Below are positions 23,298 to 35,690 of a stretch of DNA of 64,000 nucleotides, piece by piece. Below the pieces are notes generated by a model. That model worked only from the letters and a program-made list of their open reading frames with translations. It was not told where the DNA came from and searched no databases. A program made the translations under genes and the position numbers. Source of the stretch: Datisca glomerata (lineage: Eukaryota; Streptophyta; Magnoliopsida; Cucurbitales; Datiscaceae). Where the stretch lies: NCBI GenBank assembly GCA_003255025.1, contig QANY01013613.1, forward strand, positions 1-64,000, in the 5' to 3' direction. Numbering within the stretch: position 1 is the first letter of the stretch; every line of letters begins with the position of its first letter.

Positions 23298-24363
23298 TGA
23301 ACAGGAAAAAAACCACCCAAGACACGTGTGCAGAAAGAACGCTGAAGCGGGAGACCTCGTCAGAACGGCAAAGAATGCTGAAGTGGGAAACCTATCGCTT
23401 CTAGAACGGGTGACTGTCACTTCTGGACGGAGGCAATCACTTCTGGACGGGGGGAAATCGCTTCTGGAAAGGGTGACTATCGCTTCTAGAACGGGTGACT
23501 ATCGCTTCTAAAATGGGCGACAATAAGTTATGGAATGGGGTGAGTATCACTTCTGAACAGGGGCAATCACCTCTGGAATAGGGTGAGTATCGCTTCTGAA
23601 CGAGGGCAATCTCTTCTGAAATGGGGGACAATCGCTTCTGAAACGGGGTGAGTATTGCTTCTGAATGGGGGCAATCACTTCTGGAGCGAGGGACAATAGC
23701 TTCTGGAACAGGTGATTATCGCTTCTAGAACGGGGGCTATTGCTTTCAGAATGACAGATTAGCACTCCCAGAATGGGAAAGAACAACAGAACGGGAACCG
23801 ACATCTCGATAACGGGGAATCATTACCTCCTGAACATGACAGAACATCAGAACGGAAAGTAGGGTTCAGACTGACAGTCAAGTGGTTGTGATTGATTGAC
23901 CCGAATCACAAGGAACCACCAAGTGACTATGAATGATTGAATTGCTGAGGACAAAACAGCTTAAAGGAATGAACAGAGTAAAAGAGCCCACGCCTGAAAG
24001 CAATAGCCCCCCATTATGAGCATACACGTATAGGCCGAAAGTATAGGGGATGTGATCATCCCCTTTTTTATCATTATTATTGTAATAAGGCCTATACGTG
24101 GATGCTCATATAAAAAGAAAAAGGAGGTGAAAAAGAGACCTAAGCAAACCTCAACTAAAGGCACTGCCCTTCCTCTCTTTTTTCATCAACAATTATGTAA
24201 AATCATTTACTTAAGTGAATATCAACGATCTTCCTGTGCTTTTCTCCCCTTTAAGAGGGTTTTCATATAAATGATGGTGTCTTTATTCTCTCTTTTTCTC
24301 TCCAAATTATGATCTTTATTATTCGTTAGTAGAGGATTTTTCATACCGAAAAAATCCTTTACA
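23298..24363 (+). repeat. Right LTR (1,066 bp) of the non-coding element
   Basis: Longer than the left LTR, mainly through extra short repeats and a 5' arm of a hairpin. Arms 24016-24036 and 24089-24109 (ATGAGCATACACGTATAGGC and its near-perfect reverse complement) can form a 21-bp stem. The left LTR has lost the first arm. Confidence 0.8.
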
Positions 24364-24969
24364 GTTTGAAAGGTCTGAGCATGAGTCAAAACCTTGTGGA
24401 ATTTTGAGGCAAGAATTTCATTTGTCATAATATTAATTAATTTCGATTGAACAAAAAATGTTCAATCTTGTTCAAACGTAGTGTAGGTGAAACTTGGCAG
24501 GCCCCAGACTTGGAAGGAAACCCCACTTTCCTTCCTTCCCCTAGTAGGCAACAACAGTGAGAGGAAGACAATTGAGATTTGTTGGAACAAATTCTGAGTC
24601 AAAAAAGAAAGTACCTAAAGAAAAAGGAAACTCACCATTCCCTGGCGAAAGAGGAGAAAAGATCAATTGAAGGCCCCGGGGCCGGAATGCCTTGGGGTCT
24701 TCAAGCCCCACACTTAATTCTCAAGATTTATAAATCGTCTCTCGAATATCTTCAATCCAACCCTTCGCATATACTCTCTCTTAATGAAACCACGCCTTCA
24801 CTATTGCAAGAATATGGCAATCGTACAGAAAGGCCTTTGAGTATTTTTTGCACTTTCGAACTCATTCACGTTAATTTAGTTTAAAGTTACTGAAAAAACA
24901 TTTTGTTAAAGAAAGAGGGAAAGGTTACAATTTGTTGGTATTAGTGCTTATTTTCCTCAGCCCAACAGA
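24364..24969. other. Intergenic DNA before the tRNA gene
   Basis: A plus-strand frame at 24579-24884 (101 codons) does not match any family I recognise, so I do not call it a gene. Confidence 0.4.
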
Positions 24970-25042
24970 GCCGTCTTAGCTCAGCTGGTAGAGCGCATGG
25001 CTTTTAACCATGTGGTCGTGGGTTCGATTCCCACAGACGGCG
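24970..25042 (+). tRNA. tRNA-Lys (anticodon UUU)
   Basis: A complete 73-nt cloverleaf. The acceptor stem GCCGTCT/AGACGGC is fully paired, and the D arm is GCTC...GAGC. The anticodon arm CATGG-CTTTTAA-CCATG gives anticodon TTT. The T arm is GTGGG-TTCGATT-CCCAC, and the discriminator base is G. No intron. A T4 run at 25054-25057 can stop RNA polymerase III, and a CAA motif lies at 24963-24965. It should be a working nuclear gene. Confidence 0.97.
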
Positions 25043-25598
25043 AGTGCAATTTGTTTTGGATAATTATGAAACCATTTTTGTCGCAACCAACCTCGAGAGT
25101 TACGGGGATCCGCCTCAGCAGCACAAGTCATGCTAAATAAATCGATACTTCAAAAAATATCATAAAGATTGGAGGTCGTGATTAAGAGGTATGGCCGTTT
25201 ATTATAGAGACGGATGCTTATATTACTTTTCCTCTATGTGTTATTAATCAAATCTTAAGACAGTAGAGCACACGGGTTTTACTGAGGGTTGGATTCCTAC
25301 AGAAGGCGTCAAACTGATCACTTTGATTAGACAAATAGAATTTGATATAACATGTCTCAGATAGATATCAGAAGTACCTCTCAATGCTATGTACCAACAA
25401 CTTCAGAGATTACCAAAAAGATTTCATCAACAATCTAATTTGAATTTTCTCTATCTGTTCCAAAACTAATAACAAAGAGAATGTCAGAGTAACACTCCAA
25501 AGATGGCAACCCAAAATTCTATATTTCATGGGAATCACAAACGCTCTGAAACAAAAGGGTTTCACCCAAAACTCAGGTACTTTGTTCGTAGAAACTCC

Positions 25599-28500
25599 TC
25601 AGTGCCGATGACCTTGAGCTTGATTCTGAAGATTCTGGTTGTCTTCTAAAAGACGGTCGTATTCAAGAAGAAGATCAGCAGCTTGCTTCTGTAGAGAAGA
25701 AACATGGGACTCAGCAGTTTCGATCCTCTTATCCTTCTCTTCAGATTCCGCCTTCAGTTTCTTCAAATTCTCTGACAAAGCGGAGACTTCATCTCGAAGC
25801 CGCTTCGTTTCATTGGAGGATTTCTCGTCCTTCTCTTTTAGCTCCGTCTTCTCTTTCTCAAGCCTTTCCACTACTTCTTTCGAAGATCCCGCATTACTCC
25901 TCAACACAACAAGCTTTTGCAGATAATGGTGCATACGATCGATTAAGAAACCAAGAAATAGGGTGAATCCTATAACACGGAGAAATCAAGTAATCTTAAT
26001 TAACTGTAGCAGATTAAATAAATAGACAGATCAACGCAAAATTTGCAGACAGATTGATTCAAAATTTACAGACAGATCAATCAGATAAATTTTCCAACTA
26101 TCTAACCGTTAAAGCACCAAAAGAAATGAAAGTTAGCTGATATTGCATTTGATCATTGTGTGTCCTGTTGGTAAAATGAAAAGATAAATAGCCATATTGT
26201 TCTTCAGAAAAAAAGAGAGTTCATAACGAAGTAGAAGACGATGATATTAGCATTGATTAAACACTAACAAGTTCTTATGAAACCAAAGAGCCAATGCATA
26301 TGACAGTATACAATTACATTTAACGACGTATGTCCCACCACAGATTCCTACCAATAAGATATATCTTTAAGATGGCAATTGCATTTAACGACGTAAAAAA
26401 GATAGCATATATCATATCATTGTAGAAAGTATTAACACAGAAACAATGCAAAATTTTCAAACCATTCTCTTAACTATCATTTCACTATTAGTAAATGACT
26501 TTCAGATTACATATATATGCCACTCTCCAAAGTAAATTAACTGGTTTTAATTAGTGTAGGAGGCATAAAAAATAACGTAGATAAAAAATACATTTTAGAC
26601 CCATAAAGTTTGTGTTTTGTGTTCACTGCAAATTTGATCCCTATAGTTTTAATTATCAATTTAGTCCATATAGTTTTCAATTTTGTAACTTTGGTTCCTA
26701 CACTAACAAATAATTAGTAATTAACATGGTCTTCAAAATTCTTTAGTTGTTTCTGTAATCCATGCGACCTACACATTATCCACTCATAAAAACAACGTAC
26801 TCATTTAAAGAGTAAGAAACCCAAGGCTTTCCCCAATTTCTCATGGAAGCAGTTGAAGGAGGGTGTTAATCGCTAATGATATAAAGTTCAGGGACCAAAT
26901 CGACATAACTGAAACGCCAACCACGAATTGATATTGAAGACAAACTACGGGCATTATTTCTTATAAAAAAACTATAAGGGTCCAAAACGTATTTTTCGCA
27001 AGAGCAGGTAGCAGTTCTGTCCCAAATGATCATGGAGATAACAATATGGACTTCATGGATCAATCAGTTACCCATTTGTTTATCGATAATTAGTATTAAC
27101 ACAAAAGAACTCCAAGACAACATAGATACAGCCTAAGATCTATCAACAAATGTAAAGTAACACAGAAGATCAGTTCGATTTTTATTGCACTCAAGAACCT
27201 TTTTATTAGCAACTTTTCATCAAAGAATAATAATGTCATGTTGCAAAACAACCTAAAAACAAGAACATGAAAGTTACTACTGTAGTGAAGAGTTCCTACA
27301 AAAATAAATAAATAAATAAGGGTTGCTGCGGAGGTATGGTGCCAATCTTTACTGGGAGTGGATGCAACTCTTTTATAGGCTTGGGGATAGAGACAAAGGA
27401 CGAAGCCTCATTAGCGTAAGTGGCAACAACTCATGTGAATTTGTAGTACGATTGACACCGTGTTTGTCTCGACTAAGTTAAATAAGCTGTCAGCAAATAA
27501 ACTCAATTCAAAAGTCAGAAAGCTATAAGCGAAATGTATAACTCATAAACTTATAACTTTTTAGTACTTTCATATTTCTCAATATTAAGCTACACTTTTT
27601 CAGGTTGTCCGAGGCTTGTGCACCTGACCAATCTCACGAGACTCGTGCACCATGTTCTCAAAATTTTCTCTACACGAGTCAGGTTAAATCGCTGGCGTAA
27701 TACCTGTTGAATATAAGGATGTTTTCTTTATTCATTTGTTTAAGTTTAGGGATAGTTTAGTAATTGCTTTTATTGCTTTTCTTCTTCTTTGGTATAAATA
27801 CCCAATTGTATCTAAATTCGTGTTAGCTCAATACATTATTTCTCCTACTTTTTTCTATTTGGTATCAAAGCCAATATAGCAACAACCCTAACCCTAAACA
27901 ACCACCCACCACAACTGCTGCCCTTGCCTGCCACTACCGTCGACCTCCGCTGTCATCCACCACCGTCCGCCGATCTCTGGGGAGTTTTCCGATGACTTTT
28001 TTTTCTTCCTAGCTTCATTTTTTTGATGTGGTTGATTACTCTAGCTAGTGTGATCATCAAACTAGGGTTTCCCGTGTTTTTTCGGGTTGCTGTGGTTGTA
28101 AACCACAGTTTGGTCACGTCTTGGGTGACTTTTTCATGATATAGAAGGTTGTGAACAATCTTTCCTCGTCTCTCCGTCGAATTTTTTGACACTTTGTCTT
28201 GCTTTCTTCAATTCGAGATGTCTGAATCTTCAGGTTTTGTTGTTGTTACTAAGTCAAATCTAGATTTGTTGCCCCTCCTCCTCTTTGGCCTCAGGTACTC
28301 CCACTGCTTTTCATGTCCGCTCTAAGACACCTAATTGGGTTTTAGATTCCGGTGCTAATGATCATATGACAGGTGAGTTGTCACTTTTCTCCACGCCCTT
28401 AGATCCTGTTCATAGCTCTGTGCGTCTGCAGACAGTTCTATGATTAGTATGAATAGTATGGAGAGTGTACAACTTTCACCTGATCTTACCCTTTCCTCAG

Positions 28501-30998
28501 TTTTTCATGTTTCAAAATTTGCAATGAACCTATTATCCGTTAGCCATCTTGTTAAATCCATCAAGTGGCATATGACCCCAAGTAATTATTAATTTAAGAT
28601 AAAATAAAAGAAAAAAAACTTTTCCTCTTGTTCCCTCTCCCTCTCCCTCTCTCTCCCTTCCTTTGAAGTGCCTTAACTAAAGTGGAAACCTGTCTTTACC
28701 TCATTCGCTGGGGACTTTCGAGCCATGTTTCTATCTAAAGCACAGGGATACAACCACAGGCCAGCAAGAGATTCTTAGCTTTCCTCCAACCCCCCACCCC
28801 CACCCTCTCTCCCTAAATTACTCAATGTTCTTTTGCTTAACCTGAGTACTCGGGTTTTCTTACAATTTTTCTGTTACTCTCAAGCTGAGTAATGAATTTT
28901 TATTTTTTTGACAAACAAGAAATAACGACAATTCATTTCATTTTTTATGGTGTACTAGTAGTTCATTTTTTTATCAGTAAAAGAAGGTTGTATTATGCAC
29001 AGAACCCCTTAAAAACAGGGAAAATAGGCCTACTAGTAGTTATTTTCCTTTTCACCCTAAATGGCAAGAATAAACAAAGCAGTCTAAAATAGTGTTCTTT
29101 TTGTTTTAAAAAATCACAAGAATCTAGCTGGAAGTGAGCCTAATGTCTGAAATATAACATTGATAGTCAATCATCAATTTTTTCTATATGTTGTGCATTC
29201 TTAAATAACAATCAGGAGCCCTCGTATTTTATGCACTATGTATATTACTTTTATCAGCAAAAGTGTAGGGATTCATTAACTAAAAATGAAAGATCATCTA
29301 AAATGCAATTCTACGACAGGGTGAAGGGAGGAAAAGATTGATTAAGAAGAAACATGCAAGTACGGCTGTCACAAAAAACCCAAATTTTATTTGTCATTAA
29401 TTCCTTCCTAATATAAAGAGAAATACCACTGCAGTTGTGACCAAACAACAATGCACGGTTATACGTAAAACTGAGGTCATTGTCCTTTCTTCCTTCTCTT
29501 CTTCCCTTTTACGTAGGGTATTCTCCTCCTTTAGCAATCATCATAAGCAAAATAATCTTTTGTTTTGAAGAAATTTTCAAATGTCCAAAAACGATGAGCA
29601 AGGTGAAGATTTTATTTCTTTTTCGGGATTCTTTCAAAGTTCATATCTACTGACTAATGCAGACACATGCTATACAAATAATAAATTGCATATTTGACAG
29701 AGAGGATCTATCAACATTCAAGGTGAAACATTTATATATATCAAATTCAAGACCTTAGATATATTACTAAAAACAACTATTTTGAAACACTCAAAAATCA
29801 ATTTCTAGCAAGAATGTTTCCTCAACAAATCAAAGCGTTCCTTAATATTATTTTCTAGTGTTTTGAAGGCTCTGAATCTGACATTTGGAGACAACCTACC
29901 TGTTGAGATTATGGAACAATGGAGCCTGAAGATAGATTAAAGAGGATACGGCCCTCAAGGCTGAGTAAACACCTCAAGGCTGAGTAAACACCTCAAGGCT
30001 CTTGGGCCTAAGCCTCAGTTGTTTTTGCTTTCCCTTTATGTATTTGGTATGATCTCCTAATACTCACACTCCTCTCTCTCTTTACTAATATTTTATTATT
30101 CCTTTTCTTTCTTGTCCTCTCTTTTCTTTTCTAAATAGCTTTGTTTCTACTTATCTTCTTCTCCTTTTCCTAATAAGAAATTTTTTATCAATAAAATAGA
30201 AATAACAAGTTGTATCAAATAGGAGAACATGAAGTCCTCCACAAAGTCACAAAATAAAATTACACCTAAACCACACACCTAGCCAACTACTTATAATCAA
30301 ATACAGAGACAACTTTTTAGATGATTAGGCTTAGAAGCCCACGAAGATGCATGAAAATAACCTCTACGTAAATGGCATCAGGTCCTGCTTAGTACCTTCT
30401 TCTCTTATGTCAAGCTCGGTAATACCATTGAGACTCCGAAATTTGTACTAAACAGCTATTAATTCTCATCCAAATTATCACAAGTTTTAATTTATTTTTT
30501 TTCTTTAGTGTATAAGTGATCAAGACCACTAGAATAAGAACCATGACATTACAATAAAATGAAGTTAGTATATATAAGTCCTCAATTTTTTATTTGGAAG
30601 CTCAATCTTTCCTCAGACAATGCATAACAATCACCACAAAATAGGTGAAAATACTGAACCAGAAAAGCCAATTCCAGTTTGACCAGCAGTGAAATAAGAA
30701 AAAGGGACATACCAATAAGAGAAGCCTCAAGCAAGTGGGTCCTCCAAAGAACTTGATCCATTGGCGACATTGTACCAAGCTTTGCACCTTTGTTCTGGAT
30801 CTTAACAATGTTCATAAGACTTGACAGAAGAATCACAGACATAGTCCCAGCAATAGTTTTTACAGTAGCTGGACCTTTACCCATCTTCAGCTGATCCAAA
30901 CTCTTTATCACAAGCTCTCTCAAAGGTCCAACGTTCACTAAAAGAAGGAATGCCACTATACCCTCGGCAAACAGTACCAAGAACAACAGCTGAATCAT
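25599..30998 (-). CDS. BAP31-like ER membrane protein, two coding exons, 218 residues
   Basis: Minus strand exons 30998-30713 and 25969-25599 (286 + 371 nt = 219 codons with stop). The donor is TTG|GTATGT and the acceptor TTATAG|GATTC, which join as SLIGFTLFLGFLIDRM. The family (B-cell receptor-associated protein 31) sits in the ER and helps to export or sort membrane proteins. The sequence shows three hydrophobic segments, at about residues 3-22 (LLFLVLFAEGIVAFLLLV), 47-65 (TIAGTMSVILLSSLMNIV) and 92-108. A long Lys/Glu-rich coiled coil follows at about 118-212 (VVERLEKEKTELKEKDEK, RLRDEVSALSENLKKLKA, LLLEYDRLLEDNQNLQNQ). The C terminus is QAQGHRH, without an obvious KKXX signal. ATATATCAG just before the ATG suggests an intron in the 5' UTR. 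Length fits the plant family. Confidence 0.93.
26583..26996. mobile_element. Possible small inverted-repeat element in the BAP31 intron
   Basis: The left edge reads AAAAAATACATTTTAGACCC and the reverse complement of the right edge AAAAATACGTTTTGGACCC, both followed by TTATAGTTT-like text. The interior repeats phrases such as TTTAGTCCATATAGTTTT. No coding sequence and no clear target duplication. Confidence 0.45.
27705..28586 (+). mobile_element. Deleted Ty1/copia element (LTR, primer site, protease fragment)
   Basis: TGTTGAATATAAGGATG at 27705 begins a likely LTR of about 150 bp. TGGTATCAAAGCC at 27860 is a good tRNA-Met primer site. A possible gag start ATG (28218, MSESSGFVVVTKSNL) is followed after a deletion by a copia protease: NWVLDSGANDHMTGELSLFS at 28333 onward, then SVFHVSKFAMNLLSVSHLVK with a frame change. 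Everything after that, including the 3' LTR, is missing. Confidence 0.8.
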
Positions 30999-31586
30999 CT
31001 CTGATATATAGAAAAGAAGACCCTCCTTGATGCAAGTGTGAAATTATCTGAATTTCCCTCAATAGGTATCAAATCTCTTGCAAATAAATTAAAACCCAAC
31101 TCATATAACCGATTATATTCTTCATAATCGAGGACTCAAAGCCACAGATGCGTCAAAATGTCCATAAATTGCCAGAAAGAAGCTAATGACGCCTGAACAA
31201 CCTCGATTTAACACTCCCCAAAATCAATTGATCCAGTTGCTTCAATATACCATTCCCAAATGGCTGCTTTCTTGAGAGAAATCAAAAACCCAGTTTAGAG
31301 CAGGTGCGTTTGATTATAATGAAGACTATGCCATAGATCTGAGCATTTAACCATAAATAGAAAAGGAGAAGCTTTTCCTAAAGAAACCCATTTGCTGTTT
31401 AGCTTATTAAATTAGGGCTTGGGGATTAGTGTGGCCGTGTTTTTACAAATGGGCTCGCTTTCTTCTTCCAGCTCAAAAAAGGATTTGGGGAATGGAAAGG
31501 TATTATAAAGTCAATTAGGAGGCGTAAAATGAGGCACTAGAATAATGATATACGCAGTAATGGAGGGGGAAAAGATTATGCCTCCA

Positions 31587-31589
<3 letters not shown>

Positions 31590-31637
<48 letters not shown>
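31590..31637. repeat. (GA)24 microsatellite upstream of BAP31
   Basis: An uninterrupted AG run of about 48 bp lies about 590 bp upstream of the BAP31 start codon, in or near its 5' UTR or promoter. GA repeats are common in plant leaders and bind BPC proteins; a role here is inference. Confidence 0.9.
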
Positions 31638-31639
<2 letters not shown>

Positions 31640-32480
31640 TTGCAGTACTTGTGGGCTTACAATAGGAGACGAACTAGTTGCTGTCCTTTGTTTCTTTTTT
31701 CTTGGCAAAACTCAAAAGTTGCTGTCCTTTGTTTGGGGAAAAACAAACTAGTTGCTGTCCTTTCAGAAATTAAAGAAAAACGTAAAGAATAGGATTCATG
31801 CTATACTAATGGTAGGATCAAATTGATGGATCATGTATTATAAATGAGTTTCAAAAGAAAATGTAGGATAAAAGTATACAACATGAAGTGATTCGAGGAT
31901 TGATGACTACTTATAGTAGTTGATAATTCTTGAAGATCGACTCAAAGTGATTAAAAACTCGATGACTTCTTATAATCATTGATAATTTCACAAAAGTTTG
32001 ACTCATCTTCGATTGTTAGTGATCGACAGATATATTAAATTTTCATGGTTTCAATTTATCCTCAATTGAAAAAAAGAAGATGAAAGTTTTTTAATTTTTT
32101 CTCAGTTGAAGTTATCTAAACTACCGAATCTGTTGAGTTTTTCATGAAGTAGAAAGTCTTGATCTATTCCTTAAGCGCCGGTAACAAAAAATTTCAATTG
32201 TACAGAAACTTACTATAAATCTAGCTTCGAACAATGTCATTTTGCTTAAATTTTTGTTTTTGTCGAAATTGCAAAACTTATGAGAATGAATAGAATTATG
32301 ACTCAAACAAATAAAATATTGGGCTGATGTAAATCTTGACATTCATTTTAAAAAAACTCGATGTTTTTCTTTTTAATATGAATATGATTTATCATTTAAT
32401 TTAAAAATGGAATGAATTGTAAAATACTTCAAAAATATACATATTAATTCATCCGAAATAAGAATGAGAACGATCAACGT
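31640..32480. other. Intergenic DNA, no gene seen
   Basis: AT-rich. A short triplication of TTGCTGTCCTTTGTTT-like text occurs at 31678-31760, and GATGACT...TTATAGT-type near-repeats at about 31900-32000. No recognisable protein. Confidence 0.5.
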
Positions 32481-35400
32481 CCTATTATATCTAAAAGCTT
32501 GCATTTTTGAAAATATTTGTCGGACACATTTGTCCAACTAAAATTTCATTATACTATATTCATCCTTAACTACATTTATTTCATATCATAATTATGTTCA
32601 ATTACGTTTGCATAAAGTAATGTTAACATTTACATGATTTTAAGTAACAATGTGAACTGTACTATAAATTCATAATTACTTCAAAGCTAACTTTATTTGT
32701 TTAAACTAATCTAATCAATATTATTTATTTTAAAACACATAATATAATAGTTATATTCACAATCACATTTTTAATGTTTTTATTTGTAAACAAAAAGAAG
32801 ACAGTAATGTGTCTTCTGCGGTTGTGATATATTTAAGAATTTAAATAAAAGACAAATGTGATATAATTATAATGACATTCAAAATCATATTTAGGTGTAA
32901 AAAATAAATATAATAAATCATACTATAATACATATATTTAAGAATTTAATTTTCAAAATAATTTAATAAATATAATTCTGTAGCATTATGATATTCATTT
33001 TAATAGTTTTAGTTAAAAACTTATAAATAAATTAAAATAATATAATAAATTGATTGAATCAAATGACGCATGCATATATAGCTCATCTTCTACAATTAAT
33101 ATATTATTTAATATCTCAAAGCTTGCATTTCTAAAAAATATTTGTGGGACACATTTGTCCAACTAAAATTTCATTATACCATATTCGTCCTCAATTACAT
33201 TTATTTGATATCATAATTATCCTCAATTACGCTTGCATAAAGTAATGTTAGCATTTAAATGATTTTAAGTAACAACATTAACTGTACTATAAATTCATAA
33301 TCACTTCAAAAGCTAACTATATTTGTTTAAACTAATCTAAACAATATTATTTAGTTTAAAACACATAATATAATAGTTATAATTTATAGTTATATTTAAA
33401 ATCACATTTTAATATTTTTACGTGTAAACAAAAAGAAGACAAATAATGTGTCTTCTACTGTTGTGACATATTTAAGAATTTGAGTAAAACACAAACGTGA
33501 TATAATATTTATAATTTATAATGACATTCAAAATCATGTGTTTAGGTGTAAAAAATAAATATAATAAATCATACTATAATACATATATTTAAGAATTTAA
33601 TCTTCAAAATAATTTAATAAATATAATTCTGTAGCATTATGATATTGACTTTAATAGTTTTAGTTAAAAAATTATAAATAAACTATAATAATATAATAAT
33701 ATAATAAATGGATTGAATCAAATGGGGCATCCATATAAAGCTCATCTTCTACGATTATTATATTATTTAATATCTAAAAGCTTGCATTTCTGAAAAATAT
33801 TTGTTGGACACATTTATCCAACTAAAATTTCATCGTACCATATTCGTCCTTAACTACATTATTTCATATCATAATTATATTCAATTACGCTTGCATAAAG
33901 TAATGTTAACATTTAAGTGATTTTAAGTAACAACATTAACTGCACTATAAATTCATAATTACTTCAAAGCTAACTTTACTTGTTTAAACTAATCTAAACA
34001 ATATTATTTATTTTAAAACACATAATATAATAGTTATATTCAAAATCACATTTTTAATATTTTTATTGTAAACAAAAAGAAGACAATAATGTGTCTTCTA
34101 CGGTTGTGACATATTTAAGAATTTGAGTAAAACACAAAGTTGATATAATATTTATAATTTATAATGACATTCAAAATCATGTGTTTAGGTGTAAAAAATA
34201 AATATAATAAATCATACTATAATACATATATTTAAGAATTTAATCTTCAAAATAATTTAATAAATATAATTCTGTAGCATTATGATATTCACTTTAATAG
34301 TTTTAGTTAAAAAATTATAAATAAACTATAATAATATAATAAATTGATTGAATCAAATGGCACGTGCACATGTAGCTCCTCTTCTACAATTATTATATTA
34401 TTTAATATATAAAAGCTTGCATTTCTGAAAAATATTCGTTGGACACATTTGTCCAACTAAAATTTCATGTACCATATTCGTCCTTAACTACATTATTTCA
34501 TATCATAATTGTATTCAATTACGCTTTGCATAAAGTAATGTTAACATTTAAGTGATTTTAAGTAACAACATTAACTACACTATAAATTCATAATTACTTC
34601 AAAGCTAACTTTACTTGTTTAAACTAATCTAAACAAAATTATTTATTTTAAAACACATAATATAATAGTTATATTCAAAATCACATTTTTAATATTTTTA
34701 TTGTAAACAAAAAGAAGACTATTATGTGTCTTCTACGGTTGTGATATATTTAAGAATTTAAATAAAAGATAAATGTGATATAATACTTATAATTTATAAT
34801 GACATTCAAAATCATGTTTTAGGTGCAAAAAATAAATATAATAAATCATACTATAATAAATATATTTAAGAATTTAATTTTCAAAATATTTAATAAAATA
34901 TAATTATGTAGCATTATGATATTCACTTTAATAGTTTTAGTTAAAAAATTATAAATAAACTATAATAATATAATAAATTGATTGAATCAAATGGCACGTG
35001 CACATGTAGCTCCTCTTCTACAATTATTATATTATTTAATATATAAAAGCTTGCATTTCTGAAAAATATTCGTTGGACACATTTGTCCAACTAAAATTTC
35101 ACTATATCATATTCTTCCTCAACTACATTTATTTCACATTATAATTATCCTCAATTACTTTACATAAAGTAATGTTAGCATTTAAATGATTTAAGTAACA
35201 ACATTTACTGCACTATGAATTTATAATCACTTCAAAACCAACTTTATTTGTTTAAACGAATCTAAACAATATTATTTATTTTAAAACACATAATATAATA
35301 GTTATAATTTATAGTTATATTTAAAATGACATTTTAATATTTTTATGTGTAAACAACAAGAAGACAATAATGTGTCTTCCACGGTTGTGATATATTCAAG

Positions 35401-35690
35401 AATTTAAATAAAACACAAATGTGATATAATACTTATAATTTATGATGACATTCAAAATCATATTTTAGGTGTAAAAAATAAATATAATAAATCATATTAT
35501 AATACATATATTTATGAATTTAATTTTCAAAATAATTTAGTAAATATAATTCGGTAGCATTATGATATTCATTTTAATAGTTTTAATTAAAAACTTATAA
35601 ATAAACTATAATAATATAATACATTGATTGAACAAATGACGCTTGCATATATAACTCCTCTTCTACAATTAGTATATTTAAGATCTTAAA
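32480..35690. repeat. AT-rich tandem array, five units of about 640 bp
   Basis: The motif AAGCTTGCATTT marks unit starts at 32495, 33119, 33778, 34413 and 35047, giving steps of 624, 659, 635 and 634 bp. Each unit runs through TTGGACACATTTGTCCAAC (a short palindrome), AAAATTTCAT, AAAGTAATGTTA, AAACACATAATATAATAGTT, AAGAAGAC...TGTGTCTTC and ends near CTTCTACAATTATTATATTA. Units 3, 4 and 5 are closest to each other. No coding capacity. It could be a small satellite seed or a locally amplified transposon piece. Confidence 0.9.

Larger units (their letters stand above)
19682..24363 (+). mobile_element. Non-coding LTR retrotransposon filled with GAACGGGAAAG-type repeats
   Basis: Two direct repeats, 19682-20619 and 23298-24363, both start TGAACAGGAAAAAA and end CCGAAAAAATCCTTTACA, as LTRs do (TG...CA). 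Just before the second repeat is GTGTGGGGGGGGGGGGCAAA, a good polypurine tract, which fixes the orientation as plus. The interior (20620-23297) has no gag or pol. It is purine-rich minisatellite sequence built on AGAACGGGAAAG. I found no standard tRNA-Met primer site after the left LTR and no clear 5-bp target duplication (GATTA against GTTTG). The LTRs differ by indels, so the copy is old. It would depend on proteins from another element. Confidence 0.75.
25970..30712 (-). other. 4.74-kb BAP31 intron hosting transposon relics
   Basis: A single phase-1 intron. It holds an inverted-repeat element (26583-26996), a deleted copia element (27705-28586) and a short tandem repeat of CTCAAGGCTGAGTAAACAC at about 29957-29999. 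I see nothing else recognisable. Confidence 0.8.

Noticed and set aside
19900..24164. Many frames within the non-coding LTR element (for example 19900-20157, 22786-23130, 23547-23804)
   Set aside because: They are translations of short tandem repeats, with no recognisable domain.
24579..24884. Plus-strand frame of 101 codons before the tRNA
   Set aside because: No family recognised, no splice or promoter support; left as intergenic.
25256..25310. Text resembling a second tRNA end (GGGTTGGATTCCTACAGAAGGCG) after the tRNA-Lys gene
   Set aside because: Only a T-arm-like and acceptor-like piece is present; no full cloverleaf can be drawn.
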